From Corynebacterium sp. SCR221107 (GTDB lineage: Bacteria; Actinomycetota; Actinomycetes; Mycobacteriales; Mycobacteriaceae), in NCBI RefSeq assembly GCF_027886475.1, contig NZ_CP115670.1:2108001-2172000 (forward strand): a DNA stretch of 64,000 nucleotides. Reading direction: 5' to 3'. The position numbers were made by a program, and so were the translations under genes. The notes beneath the pieces are model-generated. The model worked only from the letters and a program-made list of their open reading frames with translations, did no database searches and was not told the origin of the DNA. Positions 1 through 12,957 of this stretch are shown here, in pieces. The number at the start of each line of letters is the position of its first letter. Positions within the stretch are counted from its first letter, which is position 1.

Positions 1-744
1 GACATCTCGTTGTTCCACGATGCCTTCGGCGAGGAACGCGTGAGCAAGGGTTGCGGCTCCATCGACTACGAAGACGCGATGAGCCAGGAGCAGCTGGTGC
101 GCGCGATAGAGATCGGCAAGCGCATCGCCGACCAGGAGGTCGACGCCGGCGCCGACCTGCTCATGGCGGGCGATCTGGGCATCGGCAACACCACTCCCTC
201 GGCGGTGATCATCGGGCTTTTGACCAACAATGAGCCGGTGGTGGTCACCGGACGCGGCTCCGGCGTCGACGACGAGGGGTGGAAGCGCAAGGTCGCCGCC
301 GTGCGCGACGCGATGTTCCGCGCGCGCCGCGACCGCAACGACATCCTCACCCTCATGCGCAAGGTCACCTCCCCGGAGCTGGCCGCGATGGCCGCCTTCA
401 TTGCGCAGGCTGCCGTGCGCCGCACCCCGGTGCTCCTCGACGGCGTCGTGGTCACTGCTGCCGCCATGCTCGCCGAGAAGATGGCACCGGGCGCGCGTCA
501 CTGGATGCAGGCCGGACACCAATCCGCCGAGCCCGCGCACGCCTTCGCGCTGCGCTACCTTGGCCTCGAGCCTTTGCTGAAGCTGGGCCTGCGTTTGGGC
601 GAGGGCTCCGGCGCGGCGGCCGCGGTGCCGCTGGTGATGATGGCCTGCGACATCATGAACGACATGGCCACCTTCGATTCCGCGGGCGTGTCCGGTAAGG
701 GCGCGGTGCCCACCAACCGCTTCGACGATAAGATCCAGGACTAG
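1..744 (+). CDS. cobT: Nicotinate-nucleotide--dimethylbenzimidazole phosphoribosyltransferase (5' end outside window)
   Basis: This is the C-terminal part of CobT, which transfers ribose phosphate from nicotinate mononucleotide to the lower-ligand base, giving alpha-ribazole phosphate for the cobalamin nucleotide loop. The frame is open from base 1, so the true start lies upstream; about 247 residues of a family near 350 are present. The glycine-rich stretch LLMAGDLGIGNTTPS and the C-terminal GEGSGAA motif, which carries the conserved catalytic glutamate region of the family, are intact. The stop is followed after one base by the GTG of cobS, so the two are almost certainly cotranscribed and act in the same branch of cobamide assembly. 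Confidence 0.93.
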   Translation, partial: DISLFHDAFGEERVSKGCGSIDYEDAMSQEQLVRAIEIGKRIADQEVDAGADLLMAGDLGIGNTTPSAVIIGLLTNNEPVVVTGRGSGVDDEGWKRKVAAVRDAMFRARRDRNDILTLMRKVTSPELAAMAAFIAQAAVRRTPVLLDGVVVTAAAMLAEKMAPGARHWMQAGHQSAEPAHAFALRYLGLEPLLKLGLRLGEGSGAAAAVPLVMMACDIMNDMATFDSAGVSGKGAVPTNRFDDKIQD

Positions 745-745
745 C

Positions 746-1573
746 GTGTCCGGCAAGGTCGACTTCGTCGAAGGCGAACACGGGCCAGCACTCATCGAGG
801 GTCCCGCGACGGCGCTGAGCTGGCTGACGGTGCTGCCGATCAAGGGGGCCAGCGCCTTCGATCGCACGACCGGCGCGCGCGTGATGGCCTCCCTGCCGGT
901 CGTCGGGGTGGTGCTGGGCGCGGTGGCGGCGGTAATCGTCGCCGGGTTGCAGGCCCTGGGTGTTTCTTCTTTGCTCATCGGCACGCTGGTCGTGGTGTCC
1001 TGGGCGCTGTTCACACGATTCATGCACCTCGACGGCCTTGCCGACGTCGCCGATGCCTTGGGTTCCTACGCCGAACCCGCCCGCGCCCGGGAGATCCTAG
1101 CCGACCCGCACGCCGGCCTGATCGGGATGGGAAGCGCTCTATTGGCGATGCTCGTTCAGGTCGCCTCCATCGCGGCGATCGTCGACGCCACCCCGCAAGC
1201 CTTCGTAATCGTCTTCCTCATTCCTTTCTTCGCCCGCATCACCGGCCCCGTCGGCGCCAACGAGCATTTTCACCCGATGAAGCCGACCGGCTTCGGCGCC
1301 ATGATGATCGGCACGGCGAAGACTTGGTGGACGGCCTGTTGGTTTTTCGTTGCCTGCGTGCCGAGTTTGTTTGCAGCCCGGGTGCTTGACGACGCCGCCC
1401 TGCTGCTCATCTGCCAAGGCGTCCTTGCCGTTGCGCTCGGCGTGGCGGTGGCGTTGGCGCGGCATTGCAGCAAGCGTTTCGGCGGCCTCAACGGCGACAC
1501 CACCGGATTCATCATGGAAACCAACGCCTCGGTGACAGCCGCCCTGTTTGCTATCGCCCTTCCGCTGATTTAA
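746..1573 (+). CDS. cobS: Adenosylcobinamide-GDP ribazoletransferase (cobalamin synthase)
   Basis: CobS is an integral membrane enzyme that joins adenosylcobinamide-GDP to alpha-ribazole (phosphate), the last joining step of cobalamin synthesis. The 275-residue product has several hydrophobic segments and the family motif HLDGLADVADAL near residue 93, followed by the conserved R-and-D-rich region around residues 112-125. The GTG start at 746 lies one base after the cobT stop, so translation is probably coupled. A clear hairpin with a T-run follows the stop. Length is slightly above the usual 250 or so. No sign of damage. Confidence 0.93.
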   Translation: MSGKVDFVEGEHGPALIEGPATALSWLTVLPIKGASAFDRTTGARVMASLPVVGVVLGAVAAVIVAGLQALGVSSLLIGTLVVVSWALFTRFMHLDGLADVADALGSYAEPARAREILADPHAGLIGMGSALLAMLVQVASIAAIVDATPQAFVIVFLIPFFARITGPVGANEHFHPMKPTGFGAMMIGTAKTWWTACWFFVACVPSLFAARVLDDAALLLICQGVLAVALGVAVALARHCSKRFGGLNGDTTGFIMETNASVTAALFAIALPLI

Positions 1574-1585
1574 GGCATGCTTCGC

Positions 1586-1610
1586 AGGCCCCCTGGTGGG
1601 GGCCTTTTTT
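1586..1610 (+). terminator. Rho-independent terminator after cobS
   Basis: An 8-bp GC-rich perfect stem (1586-1593 with 1598-1605), a TGGT loop, and six T residues follow 13 bases after the cobS stop. It also separates cobS from the convergent HNH gene. Confidence 0.88.
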
Positions 1611-1617
1611 GGTGTGT

Positions 1618-2622
1618 TTAGGCTTTGGGGTGCCAGGGTGGGTAGGTCCAGGTGGGGTGGCCGTTGGTGCGTTGGATGCGGCCGTGTTTGGGTGTGCTGG
1701 GGTCATCGTCGTTTCTTCCGTTGTGGAAGGCGCATAGCATGGTGAGGTTTTTACTTGCGGTGGTCCCGCCCCGATTCCACGCATGGATATGGTGGATTTG
1801 GCACTCATCGGCTGGTTTATTGCAGTCCGGGTGGGCACAGCTTAAGGATTCGAGGGTGGCTAGGTCGCGTTGCTTTTTGTTGGCAAACCTGGAGGAGCGC
1901 ACGAGGTCGACGGGTCCGTCAACGGGGTGGATAAGCCCGAACCCCCACTGGTCATCAAGGATGGAGGCAACGATCTGGGTGCTGGTGCGTGTGACCCCAT
2001 CGGAGCAGGTGAAGGTGGTTTCGTCTCCTGTGGCATCCAGGACGGTGGTGAGTTTGTCTAGGGGGATGGCCACGATGGGGCGAAGTGTTTTGGTGATGGT
2101 GCCGGTGTGGGGGAAGTTTTTGGCTGGGTCGGGCAGTTCTTTGAGTGTTTCGTAAAGTGTGTCGATATCGGCTGGTTCGCCGTTGATTTTTAGTTGCCAG
2201 AGGTTGTTGCGGTTGCGGTTGATGCTCACGCCTTTGACTAACCTTGCCGGTGGGGTTGCGTAGTCGTTGGTGATTGCGCGTGCGCGGGTGGCGAACTGTC
2301 CGGTGGGCAGGTTGCCGAGGTTTACTAGGTCGCGGCGTAGTTGCCATGTGGTTTTTTCGCCTGTGACTCTGCGGGTGCAGGTTTCGATGATTTCGAGGTG
2401 GGCGAGGGTGAGCCCGAGGGAGTCTATGGTTTCCCGGCAGGTGGCTTGCATCCTGGTGTAGGAGGTGGTGCCGTAGTACACCGTGGCGAGGGTTTTCAGG
2501 TCGGTGGCTGTGTTTTCGGGTAGTCCGCGTGCGACAAGCGCAGCAATTGTGCACCCGGCGGCGTCCTGGATGAGGGCGAGCGGGTTGGAAAGTACTGCTG
2601 CAAGCTGGTCGACGGGGTTCAT
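1618..2622 (-). CDS. DUF222 / HNH endonuclease domain protein (13E12-repeat type)
   Basis: A 334-residue protein with an N-terminal all-alpha region of the DUF222 type and a C-terminal HNH motif: CAHPDCNKPADECQIHHIH, then LTMLCAFHNGRND, with the paired cysteines and histidines expected for a zinc-stabilised HNH nuclease. Such proteins are abundant and multicopy in actinobacteria (the 13E12 repeat family of mycobacteria) and are thought to spread within genomes; their target is not known. I chose the ATG at 2622 because it begins the recognisable DUF222 sequence; an upstream in-frame extension to 2751 looks non-coding. It lies alone between cobS and ilvE, convergent with cobS. Confidence 0.8.
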   Translation of the reverse strand: MNPVDQLAAVLSNPLALIQDAAGCTIAALVARGLPENTATDLKTLATVYYGTTSYTRMQATCRETIDSLGLTLAHLEIIETCTRRVTGEKTTWQLRRDLVNLGNLPTGQFATRARAITNDYATPPARLVKGVSINRNRNNLWQLKINGEPADIDTLYETLKELPDPAKNFPHTGTITKTLRPIVAIPLDKLTTVLDATGDETTFTCSDGVTRTSTQIVASILDDQWGFGLIHPVDGPVDLVRSSRFANKKQRDLATLESLSCAHPDCNKPADECQIHHIHAWNRGGTTASKNLTMLCAFHNGRNDDDPSTPKHGRIQRTNGHPTWTYPPWHPKA

Positions 2623-2953
2623 GCCCACCAGACTAGGTAGCGGTAGCCGCAGTGCCAACCGTGTGGCGGGATGCCTGTGGATAACCCTGCATTCTGAGTG
2701 TTTCTCAGCACCGGCCTGTGGATAACGTGGGGCGGTGAAAAGTGGTTGCACGCGTAAAGGTAGGCCTACGGCCAGCCATTAAAGTCGCTATAAATAAAAA
2801 CCGCCATACCGATAGGACTTATCACGCTCTCAGCAAACTAGCCACGTCGATATCAAGGCAAGACGCCAAAAAAGCGCGGACCCCAAAAAGGATCCGCGCT
2901 CAAAGGAGACAACCTTTGCCACGTGCGGGCCGGTAGACGTCGGCAAGCACCTG
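2623..2953. other. Intergenic stretch between HNH gene and ilvE
   Basis: About 330 bases with an AT-rich centre. It holds the ilvE terminator (2868-2901) and a small CAAAGG/CCTTTG inverted repeat just beyond it (2902-2919). The part nearest 2622 should hold the promoter of the HNH gene. I see no credible gene here. Confidence 0.6.
2868..2901 (-). terminator. Terminator of ilvE
   Basis: On the minus strand an 11-bp stem of the type AGCGCGGAyCC/GGaTCCGCGCT (one mismatch) is followed by six T residues. It begins about 50 bases after the ilvE stop. Confidence 0.85.
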
Positions 2954-4054
2954 CTAGACGAGGGTGTACATCCAGTTGTGGGTGTCCTCCTCGGTGCCAT
3001 GCTGGATGCCGGTGAGCTTCTCACGCAGCTGCATGGTGATCGGACCGGCCTGGTTGCCGTTGACCTCGTAGTCGCCGTGCTTGGACTTGACGGAGCCGAC
3101 CGGGGTGATCACGGCTGCGGTGCCGCAGGCGAAGGCCTCGCTCATCTCACCAGACAGGGCGCTGTCGTGCCACTCCTGGGTGGAGACCAGGCGCTCCTCG
3201 GTGGTGTAGCCCAGGTCCTTAGCCACCTGGAGCAGCGAGTCGCGGGTGACACCCGGCAGCAGGGAGCCGGACAGCTGCGGGGTGACCACGTGGGCGTCTG
3301 CACCCTTGCCGAAGACGAACATGAGGTTCATGCCGCCCATCTCCTCGATGTAGGTGCGCTGGATAGCATCGAGCCAGACGACCTGGTCGCAGCCCTTCTC
3401 CGAAGCCTGGGCCTGAGCCAGCAGGGATGCTGCATAGTTGCCGGCAAACTTGGCGGCGCCGGTACCACCCGGGCATGCGCGTACGTAGTCCTCGGACAGC
3501 CAGACGGACACGGGCTTGACGCCACCAGAGAAATAGGCGCCGGCCGGTGATGCGATAACGATGTACTTATAAGAAGTCGAAGGGTGAACGCCCAGGGTAG
3601 CCTCGGTGGAGATCATAAACGGGCGCAGGTAGAGGGACTCCTCGCCGCCGGCGGCAGGAACCCAGTCCTGATCGATGCTGACGATCTGACGCAGGGATTC
3701 CAGGAACAGCTCGGTGGGCAGTTCCGGCATGGCCATGCGCTGGGCGGAGCGCTGGAAGCGAGCAGCGTTGGCTTCCGGGCGGAAGGTCTTGACGGTACCG
3801 TCGGCGTGGCGGTAGGCCTTGATGCCCTCGAAGATGGCCTGGCCATAGTGGAACACGCTGGTTGCCGGGTCCAGCGTCAGCGGCGCGTAGGCGCTGACCT
3901 TAGCGTTGTGCCAGCCCTTGTCCACCGACCAGTCGATGGTGACCATGTGGTCGGTGAAGTGCTTGCCAAAGCCCGGGTTAGCGAGAATTTCTTGCAGCTT
4001 CTCCGGGGCGGTGGGATGGTCGGTCTTTTCTACAACAAAGTTCAGGTCCGTCAT
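2954..4054 (-). CDS. ilvE: Branched-chain amino acid aminotransferase
   Basis: IlvE (PLP fold type IV) transfers the amino group from glutamate to the 2-oxo acids of leucine, isoleucine and valine. The 366-residue product matches the family length. It contains FHYGQAIFEGIKAYR near the N-terminus, the PLP-lysine region GTGAAKFAGNYAASL, and the C-terminal SGEMSEAFACGTAAVITPVG phosphate-binding stretch. The ATG at 4054 (MTDLNFVVEK) is preferred over upstream in-frame codons because AGAGGTG lies at ribosome-binding distance. It is divergent from pepA, with a 190-base gap that should hold both promoters. It has its own terminator. Confidence 0.93.
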   Translation of the reverse strand: MTDLNFVVEKTDHPTAPEKLQEILANPGFGKHFTDHMVTIDWSVDKGWHNAKVSAYAPLTLDPATSVFHYGQAIFEGIKAYRHADGTVKTFRPEANAARFQRSAQRMAMPELPTELFLESLRQIVSIDQDWVPAAGGEESLYLRPFMISTEATLGVHPSTSYKYIVIASPAGAYFSGGVKPVSVWLSEDYVRACPGGTGAAKFAGNYAASLLAQAQASEKGCDQVVWLDAIQRTYIEEMGGMNLMFVFGKGADAHVVTPQLSGSLLPGVTRDSLLQVAKDLGYTTEERLVSTQEWHDSALSGEMSEAFACGTAAVITPVGSVKSKHGDYEVNGNQAGPITMQLREKLTGIQHGTEEDTHNWMYTLV

Positions 4055-4248
4055 GCTTTTTAAAGGTACACCTCTGCCAGCCCTCCGCACGTTTTTGGGC
4101 ATTCGTTTACTCTAGGAATTACCTGTCGCTGTGTCGGCGCCCACGCGTGTAGTCTCCGCTAGGGCGCCGCGGAGGCGTCGATTATTCGAGTTTTATTCCC
4201 CGCCGGCCGGCGCTCGTGCTGGTCGTGAGGGGATTCGTGAGAAAGGCA

Positions 4249-5790
4249 ATGCACGTGGGCAAGGATGCGAAGGAAAAGCTGTCGCTGCCGGGAAAGGGCG
4301 CGGTGACCAAGCTTGCGCTTTCGGCAACGCTTCCCGAGGAGTATGATGCGCTGGTTGTTGGCGTATTCGCGGGCGAGGATGGCCTCGAGCTGGCAGCACC
4401 GAAGGTGGCGGGTGCAGGTTTCGAGGGCTTCGACGAATCGGTGGACATTGCGGTGTGGGAGCTTCTGGCCGCAGTCGGCGCCACAGGCAAGTTGGAGCAG
4501 GTCACCCGCGTCCCCGCCGTTGAGGGTATGGAGGCCGATGTCGTCGTCGCGGTGGGCTTAGGTGTTGCCGAGGAGCTTGACGACGAGCGCCTGCGCCGCG
4601 CAGCGGGTGCGGCCGCACGCGCCCTCAAGGGAGTCGGTACGGCGGCTACCACGCTCGGCGCCTTTGGCCTCGGCCCCGTAGTTGAAGGCTTCATTCTCGG
4701 CGCCTATGAGTACCCGGGCCTGCGCAGCAAGAAGGGGTCCACTACCCCACTGGGCCGGGTGGTGTTTGTCGACGAGCGTGCGGAGGCGCAAGAGGTTTTC
4801 CGCACCGCGAAGGCGACCGCACGCGCGGTGTGCGTGGCCCGCGATCTGGTCAACGCCCCCTCCTCACACCTGTATCCGGAGACCTATGCCGAGACGATCG
4901 CACAGCTGGCCGATAAGCACGGTGTGGACGTTGAGGTCTTAGGCTACAAGGAGCTCAAGAAGCAGGGCTTTGGGGGCATTGTTGCCGTAGGCTCCGGCTC
5001 CTCGCGCAAACCGCGCCTGGTGCGTTTGTCGTGGTCGCCGAAGGGCGCGCGCAAGCACGTGGCCTTGGTGGGCAAGGGCATCACCTTCGATACCGGCGGC
5101 ATTTCGCTCAAGCCCCCGGCATCGATGGACAACATGATCTCCGACATGGGTGGTTCGGCGGCCGTTGTCGCCACCGTCTTAGCCGCCGCGCGCCTCAAGC
5201 TCAACGTCAAGGTCACCGCCACGATCCCGCTGGCGGAAAACATGCCGGGTGGCAAGGCCTATCGACCAGGCGATGTGATTACGCACTTCGGCGGCATCAC
5301 CAGCGAGATCCTTAACACCGACGCCGAGGGGCGCCTCGTGCTTGCCGACGCCATGGCGCGCGCTAGCCAAGACGCGCCCGACTACCTCATCGACACCGCA
5401 ACCCTAACCGGCGCCCAGTTGGTCGCCCTAGGCGAGCGCACCTCTGGCGTGATGGGCACCGACACCTTCCGCGATCAGGTGGCAGCCGCCGGTTGTGAGG
5501 TCGGCGAGAACGCCTGGGCCATGCCCTTGCCGGAGGAGATCGCTGAGGCTGTGAAGTCTCCGGTGGCCGATATCCGCAACGTGACCGGCTCGCGTAACGG
5601 CGGCATGCTCGCGGCCGCCTGCTATCTGCAGCATTTCGTGGGCGAGGGAATCCGGTGGGCGCACGTGGACATCGCAGGCCCTGCCTATAACACCTCCGCC
5701 GCCTACGGCTACACCCCCAAGCGTGCGACCGGTGTCCCGGTGCGCACCTTCCTCAAGGTGCTGGCCGACATCGCGTCGGAAAGCGAATAA
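4249..5790 (+). CDS. pepA: Leucyl aminopeptidase (M17 family)
   Basis: A cytosolic two-metal M17 aminopeptidase that removes N-terminal residues from peptides. The C-terminal catalytic domain is complete: GKGITFDTGGISLKP, SDMGGSAAVV and the family signature NTDAEGRLVLADA carry the metal ligands and catalytic lysine/arginine. Length is 513 residues with the ATG at 4249. A GTG at 4237, preceded by GAGGGG at good spacing, would add four residues and is a real alternative. The gene follows divergent ilvE and converges with the next gene over a GC-rich hairpin, an arrangement conserved in corynebacteria and mycobacteria. Confidence 0.92.
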   Translation: MHVGKDAKEKLSLPGKGAVTKLALSATLPEEYDALVVGVFAGEDGLELAAPKVAGAGFEGFDESVDIAVWELLAAVGATGKLEQVTRVPAVEGMEADVVVAVGLGVAEELDDERLRRAAGAAARALKGVGTAATTLGAFGLGPVVEGFILGAYEYPGLRSKKGSTTPLGRVVFVDERAEAQEVFRTAKATARAVCVARDLVNAPSSHLYPETYAETIAQLADKHGVDVEVLGYKELKKQGFGGIVAVGSGSSRKPRLVRLSWSPKGARKHVALVGKGITFDTGGISLKPPASMDNMISDMGGSAAVVATVLAAARLKLNVKVTATIPLAENMPGGKAYRPGDVITHFGGITSEILNTDAEGRLVLADAMARASQDAPDYLIDTATLTGAQLVALGERTSGVMGTDTFRDQVAAAGCEVGENAWAMPLPEEIAEAVKSPVADIRNVTGSRNGGMLAAACYLQHFVGEGIRWAHVDIAGPAYNTSAAYGYTPKRATGVPVRTFLKVLADIASESE

Positions 5791-5819
5791 CGCCCGTAGG
5801 CTTCACGCCCACCTGCACT

Positions 5820-5845
5820 GCGCCCCGGTAGACACTCCGGGGCGC
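5820..5845. terminator. Hairpin between convergent pepA and the 5.9-kb gene
   Basis: A 9-bp perfect stem GCGCCCCGG/CCGGGGCGC with an 8-base loop lies in the 64-base gap between two convergent genes. The trailing T-run is weak, so termination is likely but not certain. Confidence 0.6.
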
Positions 5846-5854
5846 GGTGTGTTC

Positions 5855-6262
5855 TTAGTGGTCTCTTTGTTCCTTCTCGCGCTCCATCTGTTCGCGCATG
5901 AGCCTGCGTTCTTCCCGCTTGCGCATAAGGCGCTCATACTCGATGCGATCGCGCATGCGCTGCGGATAGCCGGTTTCTTCCACGTCATAGATGGGAATCT
6001 GAAGCTCGCGCGCGATAACGTCCACGCCTTTCGCGCCACCGATACGCCGACGGGTTGACTCCCCGGTGACGTCGACAAGCACGATCGACATCTCATTGAC
6101 CAGCGTGGCCGGTTCGATGAAACCTTCCACGAGGGCGCGTTCATCCGACCACTTCTTCAGGTATGCCAGATCCTCCGGGCGCACCGACTCTGTCGCGTTG
6201 CGGGCGACGTTGGGATTGGCGGGCTTGCGTTTTTTATTGAAGAATCCGAACACGCTACACAT
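5855..6262 (-). CDS. Conserved actinobacterial protein of unknown function
   Basis: A 135-residue hydrophilic protein beginning MCSVFGFFNKKRK. I do not recognise a catalytic motif. The C-terminal third is a strongly charged helix rich in R, E, K and M (from about residue 100), probably a coiled coil. The central part (residues 40-90) looks like a small alpha/beta domain ending in IARELQIPIYDVEE. A gene of this sort occurs at the same place, between pepA and sucB, in other corynebacteria. The ATG at 6262 lacks a strong ribosome-binding site; a GTG three codons later is possible. It is divergent from sucB. Confidence 0.7.
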   Translation of the reverse strand: MCSVFGFFNKKRKPANPNVARNATESVRPEDLAYLKKWSDERALVEGFIEPATLVNEMSIVLVDVTGESTRRRIGGAKGVDVIARELQIPIYDVEETGYPQRMRDRIEYERLMRKREERRLMREQMEREKEQRDH

Positions 6263-6378
6263 TCTAGGGTCAAAAAGTCTTCTCACTGTCCCCCTGAAAG
6301 CCACACCGCACGCCATAAAACGGTAATCTTTGAGAGTACAAACGTTTATACGGCACTATCTTGAGGAGTCAATTAACA

Positions 6379-8427
6379 ATGGCGCACTCCGTTGTCATGC
6401 CCGAGCTGGGCGAATCCGTAACCGAGGGAACCATTACCCAGTGGCTGAAGTCCGTTGGCGACACCGTCGCCGTCGACGAGCCATTGCTGGAGGTGTCCAC
6501 TGACAAGGTCGACACCGAGGTTCCTTCCCCGGTTGCTGGCGTCTTGCTCGAGATCCGCGCTAACGAAGACGATACCGTCGACGTCGGCGAGGTCATCGCA
6601 ATCATCGGCGAGGCAGGCGAAGCCCCAGCCGCCGAGGCTCCTGCCGCCGCTGCTCCCGCCGAACCAGAACCCGCGCCTCAGGCCGCTGCTCCTGCCACGC
6701 CGGCTGCACCTGCTGCCGGTGGCGAGTCCACCGACGTGGTCATGCCTGAGCTCGGCGAGTCCGTTACCGAAGGCACCATTACCCAGTGGCTGAAGTCCGT
6801 CGGCGACACCGTCGCCGTCGATGAGCCACTGCTGGAGGTTTCCACCGACAAGGTCGACACCGAGGTTCCTTCCCCGGTTGCCGGCGTGATCCTGGAGATC
6901 CTCGCCAACGAGGATGACACCGTCGACGTCGGCGAGGTCATCGTTCGTGTCGGCCAGCCTGGCGCTGCCCCTGCCGCACCGGCACCTGCTACCCCGGAGC
7001 CAGCACCGGCTGCTGAGCCCGCCGCTAAGGTCGAAACCCCCGCTGCTCCTGCCGCACCGGCTGCGCCTGCTGCCGGTGGCGAGTCCACCGACGTGGTCAT
7101 GCCTGAGCTCGGCGAGTCCGTTACCGAAGGCACCATTACCCAGTGGCTGAAGTCCGTCGGCGACACCGTCGCCGTCGATGAGCCACTGCTGGAGGTTTCC
7201 ACCGACAAGGTCGACACCGAGGTTCCTTCCCCGGTTGCCGGCGTGATCCTGGAGATCCTCGCCAACGAGGATGACACCGTCGACGTCGGCGAGGTCATCG
7301 CTCGTGTCGGCCAGCCTGGCGCAGCCCCTGCCGCACCGGCACCTGCTACCCCGGAGCCAGCACCGGCACCGGCTGCTGAGCCCGCCGCTAAGGTCGAAAC
7401 CCCCGCGGAGCCAGCTCCGGCACCGGCACCCGCCGCCGAGCCTGCCGCTAAGGTTGAGGCACCGGCAAAGAAGGTCAACAACGACAACGTGCCGTATGTG
7501 ACCCCGCTGGTGCGCAAGCTCGCCGACAAGCACGGCATTGATCTTTCCACCATCACCGGCACCGGCGTCGGCGGCCGCATCCGCAAGCAGGATGTGCTCG
7601 CTGCGGCCGGTCAGGGCGAGGCTCCTGCCGCCGCCGCAGCGCCTGCTGCCGCTAACCCGCGTGCGAACTGGTCCACCAAGTCCGTTGACCCGGCCAAGGC
7701 TGAGCTCATCGGTACCACCCAGAAGGTCAACCGCATCCGCGAGATCACCGCCGCAAAGATGGTGGAGGCGCTGCAGACCTCGGCTCAGCTGACTCACCTG
7801 CAGGAAGTCGATATGACCGCCATCGCGGATCTGCGCAAGGCAAACAAGCCGGCCTTCCAGGCCAAGCACGGCATCAACCTCACCTTCCTGCCGTTCTTCG
7901 TCAAGGCAACGGTTGAGGCTCTGGTTTCGCACCCGAACGTCAACGCTTCTTACAATGCGGCGACGAAGGAAATGACCTACCACGCCGACGTCAACGTTGC
8001 TATCGCCGTGGACACCCCGCGTGGCCTGCTGACTCCGGTTATCCACCAGGCACAGAACCTGAGCTTGGTCGAGATCGCCAAGGCTATTGTCGAGCTGGCT
8101 GACAAGGCCCGCAACAACAAGCTGAAGCCGAACGATCTGACCGGCGCCACCTTCACCATCACCAACATTGGTTCCGAGGGCGCACTGTCTGATACCCCGA
8201 TCTTGGTTCCGCCGCAGGCGGGCATCCTGGGCACCGCTGCTATTCAGAAGCGTGCCGTGGTTGTCACCGAAAACGGCGCCGACGCCATTGCTATCCGCCA
8301 GATGTGCTACATCCCGTTCACCTACGACCACCAGGTCGTCGACGGCGCGGATGCCGGACGCTTCACCACCACGATCAAGGATCGTTTGGAGACCGGCAAC
8401 TTCATCGATGAGCTCGAGCTCTCATAG
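6379..8427 (+). CDS. sucB: Dihydrolipoamide acyltransferase (E2) with three lipoyl domains
   Basis: This is the E2 core of 2-oxo acid dehydrogenase complexes; in corynebacteria the single E2 serves pyruvate dehydrogenase. Three lipoyl domains each carry an STDKVDTEV swinging-arm motif, with lipoyl lysines at residues 43, 158 and 277. They are joined by Ala/Pro/Glu linkers. A subunit-binding domain spans about residues 372-408 ([16 protein letters not shown]). The catalytic acyltransferase domain ends with the H651-QVV-D655-G active site. ATG 6379 follows GAGGAG. The second and third lipoyl units are almost identical at DNA level (see findings). The gene name follows corynebacterial usage; aceF or dlaT would describe the same protein. 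Confidence 0.93.
   Translation: MAHSVVMPELGESVTEGTITQWLKSVGDTVAVDEPLLEVSTDKVDTEVPSPVAGVLLEIRANEDDTVDVGEVIAIIGEAGEAPAAEAPAAAAPAEPEPAPQAAAPATPAAPAAGGESTDVVMPELGESVTEGTITQWLKSVGDTVAVDEPLLEVSTDKVDTEVPSPVAGVILEILANEDDTVDVGEVIVRVGQPGAAPAAPAPATPEPAPAAEPAAKVETPAAPAAPAAPAAGGESTDVVMPELGESVTEGTITQWLKSVGDTVAVDEPLLEVSTDKVDTEVPSPVAGVILEILANEDDTVDVGEVIARVGQPGAAPAAPAPATPEPAPAPAAEPAAKVETPAEPAPAPAPAAEPAAKVEAPAKKVNNDNVPYVTPLVRKLADKHGIDLSTITGTGVGGRIRKQDVLAAAGQGEAPAAAAAPAAANPRANWSTKSVDPAKAELIGTTQKVNRIREITAAKMVEALQTSAQLTHLQEVDMTAIADLRKANKPAFQAKHGINLTFLPFFVKATVEALVSHPNVNASYNAATKEMTYHADVNVAIAVDTPRGLLTPVIHQAQNLSLVEIAKAIVELADKARNNKLKPNDLTGATFTITNIGSEGALSDTPILVPPQAGILGTAAIQKRAVVVTENGADAIAIRQMCYIPFTYDHQVVDGADAGRFTTTIKDRLETGNFIDELELS
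6721..7400 (+). repeat. Near-identical 357-bp tandem repeat within sucB
   Basis: The unit starting at 6721 (second lipoyl domain plus linker) recurs at 7078. In my reading they differ at only two bases (6944 versus 7301 and 6966 versus 7323) in the first 290 or so, then by a six-base linker insertion. The first lipoyl unit (6379-6720) is clearly more diverged in synonymous sites. Confidence 0.9.
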
Positions 8428-8439
8428 GCACTAATCCAC

Positions 8440-8469
8440 AAGGGGCGTCGCTTCGCGGCGCCCCTTTGG
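8440..8469 (+). terminator. Terminator after sucB
   Basis: A long stem, AAGGGGCG (8440-8447) with CGCCCCTT (8459-8466), extended by an inner TCGC/GCGG pairing, with a TTC loop and followed by a short T-run. It begins 13 bases after the sucB stop. Confidence 0.85.
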
Positions 8470-8868
8470 TCATTTCTGCCGCGGCCGCCGGTCACAGTGG
8501 TCACCCGCACGACGAGGCCGTTCGGTTTCCCGTCGGGCGCTCCGCTATTTCCACCTCTTGCCCACACACCACGGCAATAGAAATAGCGGCGCGGAATCCT
8601 CAACACAACGATGCAGCGCTTTCCATTATCTTCGGTATCTTCGGCATCGGGATGATTGTGCCTGTAACATTTGCGCGGTGTGACGCTCGCGCCGAATCTT
8701 GTAGGCGGCAGGCCTGCTCGATAATCACCGTGGTGACCGTACTCGTCGGGGATGGCAGGACCAGAGTCCACTGTGTGAGGTGGAAAATTGGGGAATAAAA
8801 GGGGGCAATTGTTGGTCACTTCCACCTATAATCACTTGTGGTTCATCCCCCCCGCGCAGGGTCGATAA
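8470..8868. other. Non-coding gap between sucB and gcvP
   Basis: About 400 bases without a convincing gene. It contains a 10-bp inverted repeat (CCGCTATTTC at 8542-8551 and its complement at 8580-8589) and, near the gcvP end, a perfect -10-like TATAAT at 8827-8832. I looked for a glycine riboswitch and did not find its conserved core. Confidence 0.5.
8827..8832 (+). promoter_or_regulatory. Putative -10 element of gcvP
   Basis: TATAAT lies 85 bases upstream of the gcvP start. The -35 region is not well conserved, as is usual in corynebacteria. Transcription from here would give a leader that includes the 8850-8890 stem-loop. Confidence 0.45.
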
Positions 8869-8890
8869 TTGTTGCCCTGTGCGAGGGGGC
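8849..8890 (+). promoter_or_regulatory. GC-rich stem-loop in the gcvP leader
   Basis: A C-run plus CGCGCAGGG pairs with CCCTGTGCGAGGGGG around a 13-base loop, with one bulge and one G-U pair. It lies just before the ribosome-binding site of gcvP and is followed by CGTTTCTC. It could be an attenuator or a structured leader; no ligand-binding fold is recognisable. Confidence 0.45.
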
Positions 8891-8916
8891 GTTTCTCACA
8901 AGGAGTAAGACCTTTC

Positions 8917-11802
<2,886 letters not shown>

Positions 11803-11818
11803 GAAAGAAGAACCCACC

Positions 11819-12925
<1,107 letters not shown>

Positions 12926-12957
12926 CCTCTTTATACACACCACAGAAAGGAAACCCC

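Noticed and set aside
2742-2936. A 64-codon frame upstream of the HNH gene
   Set aside because: It runs across the ilvE terminator hairpin and has no ribosome-binding site or recognisable sequence.
6373-8331. A 652-codon open frame antisense to sucB
   Set aside because: Mirror of the repeated lipoyl domains and Ala/Pro linkers; low-complexity product with no start signal.
8466-8798. A 110-codon plus-strand frame between sucB and gcvP
   Set aside because: It starts in the sucB terminator, has no ribosome-binding site and reads like random high-GC sequence.
8428-8916. Glycine riboswitch before gcvP
   Set aside because: The conserved core elements of the aptamer were not found; only a simple stem-loop is visible.
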